Shown: piece after piece, positions 18,876-29,940 of the stretch
Layout: the number at the start of each line of letters is the position of its first letter
Numbering within the stretch: position 1 is the first letter of the stretch
Source of the DNA: Paragorgia papillata
Taxonomy: Eukaryota > Cnidaria > Anthozoa > Scleralcyonacea > Coralliidae
Assembly (NCBI GenBank): GCA_035771165.1
Contig: JAWNZC010000285.1
Location: 1,837,501 to 1,901,500, forward strand
Direction: 5' to 3'
DNA length: 64,000 nucleotides
Position numbers and translations under genes: made by a program
The notes under the pieces: model-generated
Told to the model about the DNA's origin: nothing
Databases searched by the model: none
What the model saw: only the letters and a program-made list of their open reading frames with translations

Positions 18876-21800
18876 TATTTTCTAAAAAACCATACGGAAA
18901 AGTATAGAAATTATTTTTAACAACACGTTTATTAAAAGTGAAAGTAAATATTTTAGTTTCATCTTGCATGAAAACATGTTTAATTTATCTCTTGTTATTT
19001 TATCGTTATATGTAATTGTAATTTTTTGATTTTTTTTTTCAACACATTTAGATAATGATTCAAAATTGAATATCTTTTTAACATTTTCATTAATTAAACA
19101 AAAACCCTTAATATGGATAACTTCTTTAATTTTATCATTATTATTTTCGTCTTTTTCCTTTAAATTAGTTCGATAAGAATAAGATTTTGGACCTGTAGAA
19201 CAAAATTGAGTAACCCATTCATTTTCTTTCAATTCATTTGTTAATTCTCCTAAATAATTTCCTGTTTTAATACCGTCTTCATTATTTTTTTTAACATAAA
19301 AAACAGAATCAGTATCGAAATATAAAACACGTTCACCTAGTTCATCAATTAAATCGAATAGTTTTAAACGAGCATAAGCCGTAACAAAACAAGCGATAAT
19401 TACATTTCCTGTTTTTAACGGAGCTGTCATTTCATCTGTTTTTATGTAAGTAACTCTTAAAATTTCTCCATTAATAAAATCGATACTTGTTAATTTTACA
19501 TTTGAATCATTCGCTAATTTTAATAATTCGTCATACTCGCTTAAAAAATCAACTTTCGTATTATTCTCATTTTGAGCAAATTTCCCCCAAAGCGCGTTTA
19601 ATATTTGTTTAGCCGTACTACGTAAACCAGGATTGTAAGCAATTTTATTTTTATCAAGTAAAATTCCCTCATTTTCATAATAATTTTTAATATATTCATC
19701 TATTTTACTTTCGATTAAATCCCCATCAATATCGTAACATTCTTTCGGATATCCCGATGCTTCTTGCTTAATTTTTAAAAAACAATTTACATAATCTTGA
19801 AAAAATTTTTCTTTTCGAGAAAAATCATAGATTTCAAAAATTGTTATCATTCGATACCCTTTTTCAATAGCTTTATTTATTTCAATACTTGTCCATGTTC
19901 CCAACATACTTCTTTCATTTTCATTGTGAAAACAACGTGTTAATTGAGTAGAAGAAGCACACGTATAACATAAAGGAAATAATAATTTATCATTTATTCG
20001 TGAGGGTAGTACAGGAAAATATAAATTTTGAGGTGGTAAGATACGACATTTTACTAACCCGAATACTTCAGATAATTTTTTATTTTCACACTCGTCTTCA
20101 ACGTAAATTGTTGGATGACCTACAGGAAATTTATTACTTTTTTGAACGAAAGGGTATAAAGAAGTAAAATCGATGTACAAAATTTTTTCATTTTCATCAA
20201 TAGCTCTAAACAAACAAACGGGCGATGTTCTCCCACCGTAAAGCGCCTCACGAGGTTCTAAAGGTATGTGTTCATAAAAAAAATAATTTTTTTCATCAAA
20301 ATCATTTTTAGTAATTTTATTTTCCTCTAAAAAATCACATTCCCATTTTTCTACTACTTTAAACCCGTTTTTTTCTAATTGATGTGTAAATTTTTTAGTA
20401 GCTGAATAAAGATTACAAAATTTTTCATTATTTATTTTATTTCATACGGATAAAAACATTTTGGACAACCGTGATAAAAACACCCGTGAAATTGATAAAC
20501 TGTATTATCACGTTCAAAATATCCGTCGACATAACGATTTAAAATCATTTTTTCACCATTTTGTGAGCATTTATATTCCAATTCTCCGTTACATTGTGTT
20601 TCATTAATTTGTTCTAACCAAATTAACGCTGTAATACTTTGTTTAACTTTCCCCCTGTATCCTGTTGCTGGAATAATTCCGACACATTTTTCTCTTAAAA
20701 AATTTAAACGAAATACTTTTAGCGCGAGACTCGCGATTGTAATACATGACGTATCGTAAAAAGGAGATACTCCGGATGTTTCGTATATCAAAGAAGAAAA
20801 CTTTAAACATCCTTTTCTTAAAATAGTTACGTCGGAAGTGCAATAATAAGATAATTCATCTTTAAATACGTATTGATTTTCTTTTTCTTTTTCAATTTTT
20901 CAAATTGTTCTTTTTTTTCTTCTTCCATATTTTCTACATCAAAAAATTTACGATCAACAATACTACCCACGTAATTTAAATCATAAAAACGATACGGATG
21001 AAAACCTTTACTCTCGTCATCGAGGCCCATTGCTTCGGGAATTTTTGATAATAGCATATGTAAAAATGAAAAATTATCAAAAAAAGAAATATTTTTATCG
21101 GGAATTTTTGACATCATTACTTTATTTCCGTTCATAATTGTTTCAGGATAAATTTTCTTTTCTTCCAATAAAAATTTAAAAATAAAAATAGTATCGAATC
21201 GCCCGCCATTATGAGCTAACCAAACTAGTAAAATAAATTCACATAATTCTTCTACTACGTTATCGCCTTCAAAAATTAATTCACGCTCACCACAACAATC
21301 AAAAATTTTTTGTTCATTACTCGAATATTTTTCAAATTCAATATTATCGCATTTTTGACATACTTTTTGAACTACACAATAGTAAGGAATCATTAATTTA
21401 TTTTCATCATTACGTGTTTCAAAATCAAAAAAAATAATCTATTATCTTTATATCTTGTTTTGTTTTGTTTTAATACACTCATGTAACAGTGATGTTTTTT
21501 ATCTTTATAATCATTACAATGAAAACAAAATAATTTTTGACAATTATGCATTTTTACATTTTTTTTGGAAAAAAATGAAAAACGAGGAACAATTTTTGCA
21601 CAAGTATTGCAATAAAAATAATATTGACACGGTGTTAATTTTTCATAATTAGATTGTTTTGGTTTAAAGACTCTATTTGTAAGATGGTTTGAAAAACATT
21701 CTTCGTTAAAAAATAAAATATTACAATTAGTACATTCAATTTTTGTTTCTCGTACACATTCGGTTTGTTTAAAACATCTTTGACAAGTTAAATTAGTATT

Positions 21801-22892
21801 ACACATATGATTATCTTTATGTTCAAAATGTCTAAAATAATTCATACATTTTACGCAAAAAGATGAAGGGTTAAGTTTAGAAAATTTACACATACTTAAA
21901 ACAACATCGTAATGATTATTATTTAACCACAAACAAACAACATTATTTGTTAATTTTATTAAATTTCCATCTTCATCCGTACGAGAGTCATAGATAATAC
22001 AATCATCAAACTTATCAGAATACACTACCAAATCAACACCTTGAACTTTAAGAAATTTCTCATAAACATCACGAAAATTATTTGTTTTCACTTCACCTTC
22101 AAGAATCCCGCATTGCTGATAAATATTACGAATTTCATCGATAGTATAAAGATCGTCTACTCCTTTATGAGGGTTTCTTTCCATTTTTATGCACTTATTA
22201 TCTTTTTTTAAATACGAAATTCCGACTAGTAAACTAACTACAAAACAACAATTCTTAATAAGATGGTTTAACTTATCGCATATTACGTAAAAAACACCTA
22301 ATCGATAATTACGATTATATTTCTCAATTGCTTTATTCACTCCTCCTCCATCACTATCATTAACATTTCCTAATTTTCTATAAATATTTTTTTTTCTTAA
22401 ATTTTTATTCTTTTTCTTATTTCTACTAAAATTTCGCGAATATGGAAATGTTTGTATAACAACGTTCGTTTTCCATCCATTAGCTATTAAAAATGTATTA
22501 CTCTGCATCATCTTTTCAAAAATATTCAATAAAAAATTAACATCGAATTGATTTATCGGTAAGACAACTGTAGAAAAATAAGTTTTCGGAGCATGACTAA
22601 AAATTAATCTAACATAATCATTTTCAGATGTAGTAGATGCTCTAGCTACATTAAGTAAATATGAAAATACAATTCTTAAAGATTGAATAAAAGCAATATA
22701 ATTCATATTAGCTTTTCTAGAAATGGAAATATTTAATGTTTTCTGTTTCATTTTGAAACGATCGATATAGGATTCTTCTAAAATACTTGCATTAAAATCC
22801 TCTTCATCTGTATCTTTTTTTCCTTTTTTCTTTCTTTCTTCAAGTAATTTACTTAATTCGTTAATTTCTTCATCCGTATACTTATCTGTCAT
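18868..22892 (-). pseudogene. Protein-primed family B DNA polymerase, multiply frameshifted
   Basis: Replicates the element from protein-primed ends. Order along the gene: about 500 residues rich in CxxC pairs, exonuclease motifs (an acidic FET segment near 21420, then WLAHNGGRFD near 21200), a YCTSD-like Exo III near 20840, GGRTSP, motif A DFTSLYP, motif B KQILNALWGKFAQ, motif C YFDTDS, and an FTFTFNKR...PYGF-type C-terminus. These lie in at least five frames, with switches near 21430, 20870-20830, 20790, 20430 and 18985. Spread over 4.0 kb it has the usual length. Start ATG 22892. Catalytic residues are intact despite the shifts. Confidence 0.9.
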
Positions 22893-23047
22893 TTTTTTTT
22901 TCTTCTAAAAAAAGGAAAACTTTTTTCTTCTTCTTCTTCCTTTATTTCTACTCCATCAGTACGATCGACCACCACATTATCTGAATCACGGACAGATATA
23001 CATGTGAAAGTAATAAAAGGTTTATCTTTTGCAAAAAAACTACCCAT
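22889..23047 (-). CDS. Small protein upstream of the polymerase
   Basis: ATG at 23045-23047. About 51 residues, MGSFFAKDKPFITFTCIS then RDSDN..DRTDG and an acidic/basic tail; its TGA overlaps the polymerase ATG. Translationally coupled geometry suggests a real gene or a 5' extension of the polymerase. Function unknown. Confidence 0.4.
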   Translation of the reverse strand: MGSFFAKDKPFITFTCISVRDSDNVVVDRTDGVEIKEEEEEKSFPFFRRKKK

Positions 23048-23087
23048 TTTTTTTTTAAAAAAAAACTAAAAAAAAATAAATAAAAAA

Positions 23088-23399
23088 TGACCACCGTTCA
23101 TATAGAAATTTATTTAAAAAATTAAAAAAAAAATGAAACTTACATTGGTTATGAAATTGTAGATAATGACGGAGATATTTTCTTTTCTTCTTTTATTCTA
23201 AAAGATGCTCTACAAGAATTTCAAAAAACCAATGAAATATTATTTATAACAAATTTTGAATTAAATGAAATATTTAAAGATATGCAAAAAAAAATTCCAT
23301 ACATTCCAGATCATATCTCATACAAAATTACTTGTCTATTAAATTTTATTAAAAAAAACGAAAAAACCCAAAAATACATGGGTATAAGAACAATTTATT
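23088..23399 (+). pseudogene. Unknown 105-residue protein, frameshifted
   Basis: ATG 23088, switch at the A10 run at about 23125, then a long open frame (YIGYEIVDNDGDIFFSSFIL ... KITCLLNFIKKNEKTQKYMG) to 23399. Divergent from the polymerase side. No known family. Confidence 0.45.
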
Positions 23400-23415
23400 A
23401 AAAAAAAATTTTTAA

Positions 23416-26400
23416 ATGGTAAAAACAAAAAGGAAAAAAAAAAAGGAAAAAAATTATAGAGGAAGTTATAATCGCGGAGGAAGAAGAATGTGTACAATTT
23501 CGCAAAGTATTCGCGAATCTCTTCAATGTAAAAGTAAAAAAAAAAAAAAAGATGTCGTAAAAGAACAGGACATACAAAAAAATGTTGGATACATTTAGCA
23601 AAAGAAGATAACTTACGTATTAAAAAATCAACAATTAGAAATGCTGGTGAAGGTTTATATAGTTGGAAAAAACCTTTCAAACGAAACGAAGATATCGGAT
23701 TATATTCAGGTGTGCAAACAACTGTGAAGGAATTGGATAGAAAATACGGGAAAAAAACAATCGCGCAATATGCAATTTGTGACGGACCCCGCGATTGTGT
23801 CAACGCTTTTAAAACAACTCATGGGGCTGTACGATTCACAAATGACGCAAGAGGTTCAAAATTTTCAAATAATTCTGATTTTATTGAAAAAACACAAAGA
23901 GTACCTCATTTTAAATTACGCGCTAGTAAAAATATAAACCCACATCGTGAAGTATTCACGGCGTCACAAATCAGCCAAATTCCTCCCATCGGCCTTGAAT
24001 GCGCGCCGACTTTTAGGGTACATGGTGTCAGCGGCTTATCGCAAAAAATGTCGCCAAAGAAGTCGCTCGTAAATGTTCTACATTTAGCATGGAAGTATAA
24101 GTTATTTATGAAACTTTTGTAGCTGGAAATGCAACTTATAAATAAAATATTAAACGTTTTTTCCCTCTGAGCTGCAATTGAGCGTTTTCTCACCATATTT
24201 CCCTTTGATATTGCACATTTTATGATGCGAGTATTACGTCAGTATTCGATTTTAACGGGCGAACTAAAAGACGGACGACAACTTTAGTTGTCGATATTTT
24301 TAGCGAAATACTGTCGCATTTATCTCCCTTTTGTCGATTGCGAATATAGGAGCTGTGCCAAGAGAAATAGCCAATGTTGTGATTTTTTAACAGTTTTCTC
24401 GCCAATGAACATGCAAAAGATGAAGGCTTTAGGGCAAACACAAATTTTGTCCAAGCCAAAATGAGCGCAAAGTTTTAAACTACTGAATTATTCATGTTGA
24501 ATGAAACGTTGTCAACGTAAACGTCGCTTTTAAATACGTATTTTTGTTGTACATGTTGGTGTCCGCCATCTTGAAAATTGCCTTGTACTTCCGCGGCGGT
24601 AGTCTTCGTCAAGTGAGCATTAAATGATCAAAGAACGATTATCATCGTGGAAAATGTGATATAAAATCTCCCAAAGACAGAGTTTTGAAAGTATTGACGA
24701 AAATGAGTGGTTTGTCTGAAGAAGAAAGAGCTAAAGACGTGTCATAGAAATTAATTTGTGAATATTAGCTTGACCAACGTAATAGCGGGAAGAAACCTTT
24801 AGCTTTGCCAAATCCATCTATCCCGCGAAGTAGAAAAATATTCCATTTCGATAACTGCCGAAGCTCAAAGGCAAGCGCGTACAAATATATAATTATATAG
24901 TGTTGTTTGAACATTGGTATATAGTATATATTCTAAGGAAAATTGACTGAAATTCTCCAGTTTTAAAATATGTTGCTAATAATTTGTTATCAGTAAGTTA
25001 ACGAAACGTTTGCAGTAAGTCAAAATATATCCAGTTCCACATGTGTACCTTTAAAGATTAAATTAAATAAATGCTTAACATATTTTAATTGAATTTTGAA
25101 ACATGTACCCTGTGAACTTTGGAATTTATTTCACAAATTTTACAATTTACCCTCCTCCCTCCCTGTAATAAAAACAATTTCTCAATATAAAAGACATGGT
25201 ATAGACATACCATCCAATGTGTGCTGGGGGTGTAAGTGGGTCTGTTTCAGCTGCCATGTCAAGCAACAGTGACCCTGGACCCAATGAAAGTGGATGTTGG
25301 AATTCATTTGGGCTCATTGTGATTAGTTCTTTCATTCACTATTTCTGTTGGACAAATTTTTCTTTCCCCCCCCCCCCCCCCCCTCTCCATGCACACACAC
25401 ACATGGATGTACATCGTCGTATAAACAAATTGTACCTGTATATACAAGCAGAATGCTTTAATAGCAACTACTAGTATTTGTATTTTGCCCAGGATAAACT
25501 CACCATGTAATTACAGGAATTATACAGGAAAAATTAGGGTACAATACTACAATTATAACACTTGTGTTTTGCTTCCAATTTCAAACATGTACAGTTTAAT
25601 ACCCAAAAATATTATAGTTAAAGACCTGTACAGTTGCCTATAAAGTATTATAATTCATTATTATAATAGTGTATGATACCCCAAATCAAAACAACCAATA
25701 ATTTTTTAATGATTATTTTGAGTACTGAGCTATTATTGTCTTGCTCAAAGTGGACTGTTCTTTGGAGATTCAATATATAGTGACATTTTACAGTAAAGGA
25801 GCTTATTAAAGCATGGTTTTAGATATAGCCTTAAGAGCAGACAGCATAGTTGCTCAGCTGAAAGGCACAATCATGGACAACACATTGGATCCACAAGCAA
25901 TACATCTGCAAGACCATATGATCAAACCAATATTCCTCTGGGTCTTACATCTATATGGAAACAATGTTTTAATACTGTTGTATTAAAAGTACAATACATT
26001 ATTGCACTATTTGGAGCAGGCTGAGCCACTGGGGTTGTTTACCACAAAGACCCGAATATGGATAATTTAATGAGTCTATTTCAATATATGCATGGGAACC
26101 CTGGCCTTTTTGCACTGAAACCATAAAGCATTGTCCTGGAAAGTCATTTCACTAGCTAACAGCTGATTTTGGTCAACTGATAAGAATATTTTTCTGGATA
26201 GCTACTGCAGTCCAGGCAAGGTTTTAACAGTTATGACACTTATAATTATTAAAACACCTGGCCATACAAGTTTAATACAACAAAATTCACTGTACTACAG
26301 TAGATATTTATACATGTATGGTGACAAAGAGAATACAAATTAACAGTTAATCAATCCCTGCAACGTTAAAATCTGCAATGTCATTATTATGATAGTTCTG

Positions 26401-27160
26401 TTTGTAAATTAAAACTTATCTCGACTGTCTCTGGCTCAATTTCTGGCTCAATTTAAACAAAATAGTAAAAGAGCTCTTCTCCAGCTCCTACACCAACTGC
26501 CCAGCAACATCACCGAACGAGTGTTCCTCGAATTAACAAATTTTGGTTTACCATCACACTTTAGTTGGTTGTCAAATTTTGCTGTAATACAATTTTTCCC
26601 ACTGAATCTTGCTGAAGAAAAGATCAGATCTTGATTGTCGAAAATCCAGTGCTGACATCCGAGGAGATAGTTCCCCATAGGTTCTACGCAACACACAATA
26701 TCAAATCCATCGGAATTGTAGTGGAAAAGTCTTATCGCTTCACTGATGTGCTTGAGGAATGAGGAAGAATACGAGCGTGGCGCTCAATTGCTCATATATA
26801 GTCTGTATTATCTGCTTCTTGTCGAGGGTATTACCGACTGTTAAGTCAGGCGACTTTCGGACGTCCGAATGTGTTGAAACCACGATTCTTCGGCCACGGA
26901 TATCATTTCTACCGTCACGTCACTGAATTCCAATTTCCAAATTAAAAACCACATCATGTCTATGTCTTTCTAGCTTCTTTCAGCCATGTTTATTGAATAT
27001 ATCAGCTTCGCGCAGCGCGCGCGTCCACGCGAGGCCTGGAACTGAGCGATTCCAAGTGGGAGAAAATTAAGGAATTTGTGACGCCGTGATATTAGTTGAT
27101 TACGGAAGTGAATACTGGCCGAGAGGATATTTAAAAAAAAAGAAAAAAAAAGGTAAATAA
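23416..27160 (+). pseudogene. SET-domain lysine methyltransferase, split by a transposon
   Basis: The N-terminal third is basic (MVKTKRKKKK, RGSYNRGGRR). A shift at the A13 run near 23540 leads into a SET domain: STIRNAGEGLYS, RNEDIGLYSG, an ARF-type VRFTNDARG (the NH-C knot region) and a C-terminal motif split by insertion, with ...NPHREV before it and VDYGSEYWPRG after it. The inserted element at 23956-27089 is flanked by TAT, and removing it restores frame. SET enzymes methylate protein lysines. Similar genes occur in large DNA viruses. The product could modify host or virion proteins. Confidence 0.75.
23956..27089. mobile_element. DNA transposon inserted in the SET gene
   Basis: 3,134 bp, ends TCACGGCGTCACAAAT in inverted orientation, flanked by TAT at 23953-23955 and 27090-27092. 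Base composition is clearly more G/C-rich than the Polinton. A 2-3 bp TA(T) target and this size fit PIF/Harbinger, ISL2EU or Tc1-like families; the family is not fixed. Inside I find no convincing transposase. Short exon-like frames exist (ATG at 24703, frames at 25217 and 26696 minus), so it may be non-autonomous. A poly(C) run lies at about 25370. Confidence 0.85.
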
Positions 27161-27368
27161 AAAACGTCAAAGAGGAGGAAATTTCAGGGGTAAAAGAAGA
27201 CAAAGAGGTCGCCAAAAAGGAGGGGAAAACCCGTTTTTTAATTCAGCTATATTACGTGATTTTGTAAAAACAAAAAATTTAATTAAAAAAAAATTAAATA
27301 ATGCAAAAAATAATATATTTCAAAAAAAAATAAATCAAGCAATCCGAGGGAAGAATGGTAAATTATAG
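27150..27368 (+). CDS. Basic protein with QRGG/QKGG sites
   Basis: Open frame of about 72 codons with no clear ATG (poly(A) before it, likely shifted). It reads KRQRGGNF, RGKRRQRGRQKGGENPF, then a helical Lys/Asn-rich half. It shares the QRGG/QKGG site with the core proteins at 13838 and 17544-18088 and directly follows the SET gene. Probably a third core-type protein. Confidence 0.4.
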   Translation, partial: KVNKKRQRGGNFRGKRRQRGRQKGGENPFFNSAILRDFVKTKNLIKKKLNNAKNNIFQKKINQAIRGKNGKL

Positions 27369-27456
27369 AAATTATTCTGAAAAATATTATGTAAATTAAA
27401 AAATATATAAAATAAAATAAAAATAAAAAAAATTGTTTTTTTCTTGTTTTTTTTAT

Positions 27457-27732
27457 TTACAAAAATTCATCAGAATAAACTATATAAATTTCATAATCTA
27501 CATAGGGTTTCAGAGCTACACCATATTTTACATTTCCCAAAGTTTTATGAGGTGTTTTATGAAATGAAACAGATTGAACCAATGCAAGATCTTCATCATG
27601 TTGTAATTTATATTCTAAATCGGTAAATTCAATTGATTTTGAAAACATTTGTTCATTTTCAGGTAATGTTACTAGTTGTCTTTCAGTCTTTATATTAGGT
27701 CTTTCCACATCCGAACCCTTAAAATTTTTCAA
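27457..27732 (-). CDS. Right-arm protein with left-arm relic
   Basis: 91 residues, opening MKNFKGSDVERPNIKTERQL. The segment EDLALVQSVSF matches the fragment at 7811-7965. Ends in a YVDYEIYIVYSDEFL strand. Unknown function. It lies 10 bp from the end of the next minus-strand gene. Confidence 0.55.
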   Translation of the reverse strand: MKNFKGSDVERPNIKTERQLVTLPENEQMFSKSIEFTDLEYKLQHDEDLALVQSVSFHKTPHKTLGNVKYGVALKPYVDYEIYIVYSDEFL

Positions 27733-27742
27733 TAAGTGTTTC

Positions 27743-28744
27743 TCAAAAATTTTTTTTTTTTACTTGTATTATAGAAAAAGTTATAGCGTTTTCATACAAA
27801 GCTTCACAATTTTTTTTAATATCAATTTTAATACTATGAATAATTTTTTTCTTCTTCCATTCGTCTTTCAAATCTATTGTTAAAGAAGCATCTGAAAAGC
27901 TAGTTTCAGTATAAGTATAAGGCGGGTAAGGTGGTGTTGTTGAAATGGTACCGTCTTTTGCGATAATCTCTTCTCTAATAACACCTCTTCTCCACGATTT
28001 TTCCCTAAAATTATAAACTCCGTTTACTACTTTTGGGATAATAGGTGAAAAACTTGTTAATTCCAAATGCCAAAAACGATAATTTTTCAAAATTATTTTT
28101 TTATTTCCATAAATATTCAAAATTTTTACGGATTCAGGAATCTTAAAAATTTTTTCATACACTCTCGCTGCAAAAAGAAGAACCTCATAGAAGGCGCAAT
28201 GACAATTTGGTTTTACATGTTGACTACATCTCTTTATATCCTTATTAAAATACCTTAGTAATTTTTCGTATTTTTCTACATTAAAATGTTCTAAATTTAT
28301 AGCGGGAATACAAAATTCTTTACATAAACTAGATTCAATATTACCCCCTTTATAACCAATTAAAACATTCTTCGTTTTCTCCATTTTTTCTTTAAAATAT
28401 GTAAAAAATTCTAATTGACTAAGATAATACTTGTTTTTTCTATAATTGTATAATTTTAATCCATGAATTGAAAATTGATGTCTCACACAACTTTTATTTC
28501 TTCCATCCAAATAATTATATGGGTTTTCACCAAAAAGATCTTCAGCAAAACAATGAATTAAATCATGTCTTTTTGTTTCCATATCAAAAATAGAAACTTC
28601 TCGATAGTAACGTTTACCATTAATTTGATAACATTCACAATCCATGATATGTGTTACATTTTCCAAAATTTTTTCTCCTTTTTCTTTAAATAAATCTTCA
28701 TGCTCGTCTATTTGATTAAATTGAGTATCATAGATTGAATACAT
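27743..28744 (-). CDS. 333-residue protein, possible DEDD-type nuclease fold
   Basis: Intact. Near residue 35 MDCECYQINGK gives a D-x-E after a hydrophobic strand. Near 147 comes NVLIGYKGGNIE, then INLEHFNVEKY, and near 185 a CSQH...CHCAFYEV segment. This order (DxE, a GxKG...E segment, NLE, Cys/His, CA..V) resembles an RNase H-like exonuclease-type domain seen in insect and cnidarian mobile elements. The assignment is tentative, since I cannot place every catalytic residue. The C-terminal 130 residues are beta-rich. Divergently transcribed from the 28860 gene. Confidence 0.5.
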   Translation of the reverse strand: MYSIYDTQFNQIDEHEDLFKEKGEKILENVTHIMDCECYQINGKRYYREVSIFDMETKRHDLIHCFAEDLFGENPYNYLDGRNKSCVRHQFSIHGLKLYNYRKNKYYLSQLEFFTYFKEKMEKTKNVLIGYKGGNIESSLCKEFCIPAINLEHFNVEKYEKLLRYFNKDIKRCSQHVKPNCHCAFYEVLLFAARVYEKIFKIPESVKILNIYGNKKIILKNYRFWHLELTSFSPIIPKVVNGVYNFREKSWRRGVIREEIIAKDGTISTTPPYPPYTYTETSFSDASLTIDLKDEWKKKKIIHSIKIDIKKNCEALYENAITFSIIQVKKKNF

Positions 28745-28859
28745 GTTGAATACTAAAAAAAAATAGAAAAATATTTTATAGTTATACTTTTTTTTTTTTT
28801 CAAAAAAAAACTATATAAGAAAACACTGAAAAAACAGAAAAACAGAAAAAATTTTCAAA
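28745..28859. promoter_or_regulatory. Divergent promoter with mirrored TATA boxes
   Basis: Between two divergent genes: a minus-strand TATA-like TATAACTATAAA (about 28774-28785), a T14 run, an A9 run, then plus-strand TATATAAG (28812-28819), 41-48 nt before ATG 28860. The near-symmetrical layout suggests a bidirectional promoter with a poly(dA:dT) core. Confidence 0.5.
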
Positions 28860-29351
28860 ATGGAGACAATGATAGGATTTCATATGGATTCGAAAAAAAA
28901 TAGTCAAGAATTGCTACGAAGATATATAGTAGAACTAAAAAATATGCTTTTAGTTGATGAAAGATTGGGAGAAAAAAAAATTGATGAAGAAAGCCAAAAA
29001 TACTTGGAATGGTGGTATTACAAGATTATGAATTACATTCATCGTGTAGCAACTGTGCAAGGACGTCTTCAAAAATTACTTTCACAAATTAATGAAGAAG
29101 AAAAAAAAGAAATATTACCTATTTGGAAAGTGTTATCAACAGCAATTAACATTTACAGAAAACAGAGGCTTCAACGAAATATAAATGAACCACTAGATAA
29201 TTATATTATTACATGCGTGATTATGATAAAACATGCATTATTCCGATTAGAAAAAATTCTATCTCCACAACAACAACCAACATTAATGAAAGTACATCTA
29301 CTTGATAGTTACTTAATTACCTGGGAAAATTGTCTTGAACTAGTTCAATAA
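28860..29351 (+). CDS. 163-residue all-helical protein
   Basis: Intact, ATG 28860. Amphipathic helices throughout (LLRRYIVELKNMLL, YLEWWYYKIMNYIHRV, AINIYRKQRLQRN, IMIKHALFRLEKIL). No TM segment. Its 3' end overlaps the convergent gene by 12 bp. No known family. Confidence 0.55.
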   Translation: METMIGFHMDSKKNSQELLRRYIVELKNMLLVDERLGEKKIDEESQKYLEWWYYKIMNYIHRVATVQGRLQKLLSQINEEEKKEILPIWKVLSTAINIYRKQRLQRNINEPLDNYIITCVIMIKHALFRLEKILSPQQQPTLMKVHLLDSYLITWENCLELVQ

Positions 29352-29771
29352 TATTTGTTTAAAATATTCATAATTCTCTTCACAAATTAATCTTTTATGA
29401 CATGGGCAATTTATTTTCTTTTTCATCTCTTCAAATTCTTTGTCATAATTTTTCACATATCGATGCTTGTATCTTGTAAAATCTTCATTAAATCGTTTGC
29501 AAACTTCTTCATTATCATTTTTCAAAATATCCAAGGTGATGGGTAGAAATAATTCAATCATCTTTTTATGATTAACATAAGCGCAACATTTTTTTTTCCA
29601 TATTTGTATTAGTTCTTCACTTATCACTTCAATATAAATTGTTCTTAATAGTTCAGCACAAAAATTTATATTTCTATCATCACAACTGTATTCTCCAAAA
29701 CAAGAGAAGAACAAAGGTTTTTGAGAATTCTTTTTTTTTTTTTTTTTACTTTTCACTTTATATGGTAACAT
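29340..29771 (-). CDS. Cys-rich 143-residue protein
   Basis: Starts MLPYKVKSKKKKKK and has Cys pairs spread along it (FFSCFGEYSC, KKCCAY, CPCHKRLIC), so zinc binding is plausible. Mostly helical in between. Unknown. Confidence 0.5.
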   Translation of the reverse strand: MLPYKVKSKKKKKKNSQKPLFFSCFGEYSCDDRNINFCAELLRTIYIEVISEELIQIWKKKCCAYVNHKKMIELFLPITLDILKNDNEEVCKRFNEDFTRYKHRYVKNYDKEFEEMKKKINCPCHKRLICEENYEYFKQILLN

Positions 29772-29820
29772 TATTTTGTATAAATTAAGCGTTAATTATT
29801 TCAAACATTACATTCATTCA

Positions 29821-29940
29821 TTCATCATGAATAAGAGATCATCTGAAAATCTTTTCGATGAAAGAACTGATAATAAATCATTCATCATGAATAAGAGATC
29901 ATCTGAAAATCTTTTTGATGAAAGAACTGATAATAAACGA
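29821..29940 (+). repeat. Two-copy 60-bp tandem repeat inside a gene
   Basis: 29821-29880 and 29881-29940 differ at only about three positions. It keeps frame and duplicates MNKRSSENLFDERTDNK at the protein start, so either ATG could initiate. A very recent duplication. Confidence 0.95.

Noticed and set aside
24220..27215. Transposase exons in the SET-gene insertion
   Set aside because: Short frames with no recognisable motif and no consistent splice sites.
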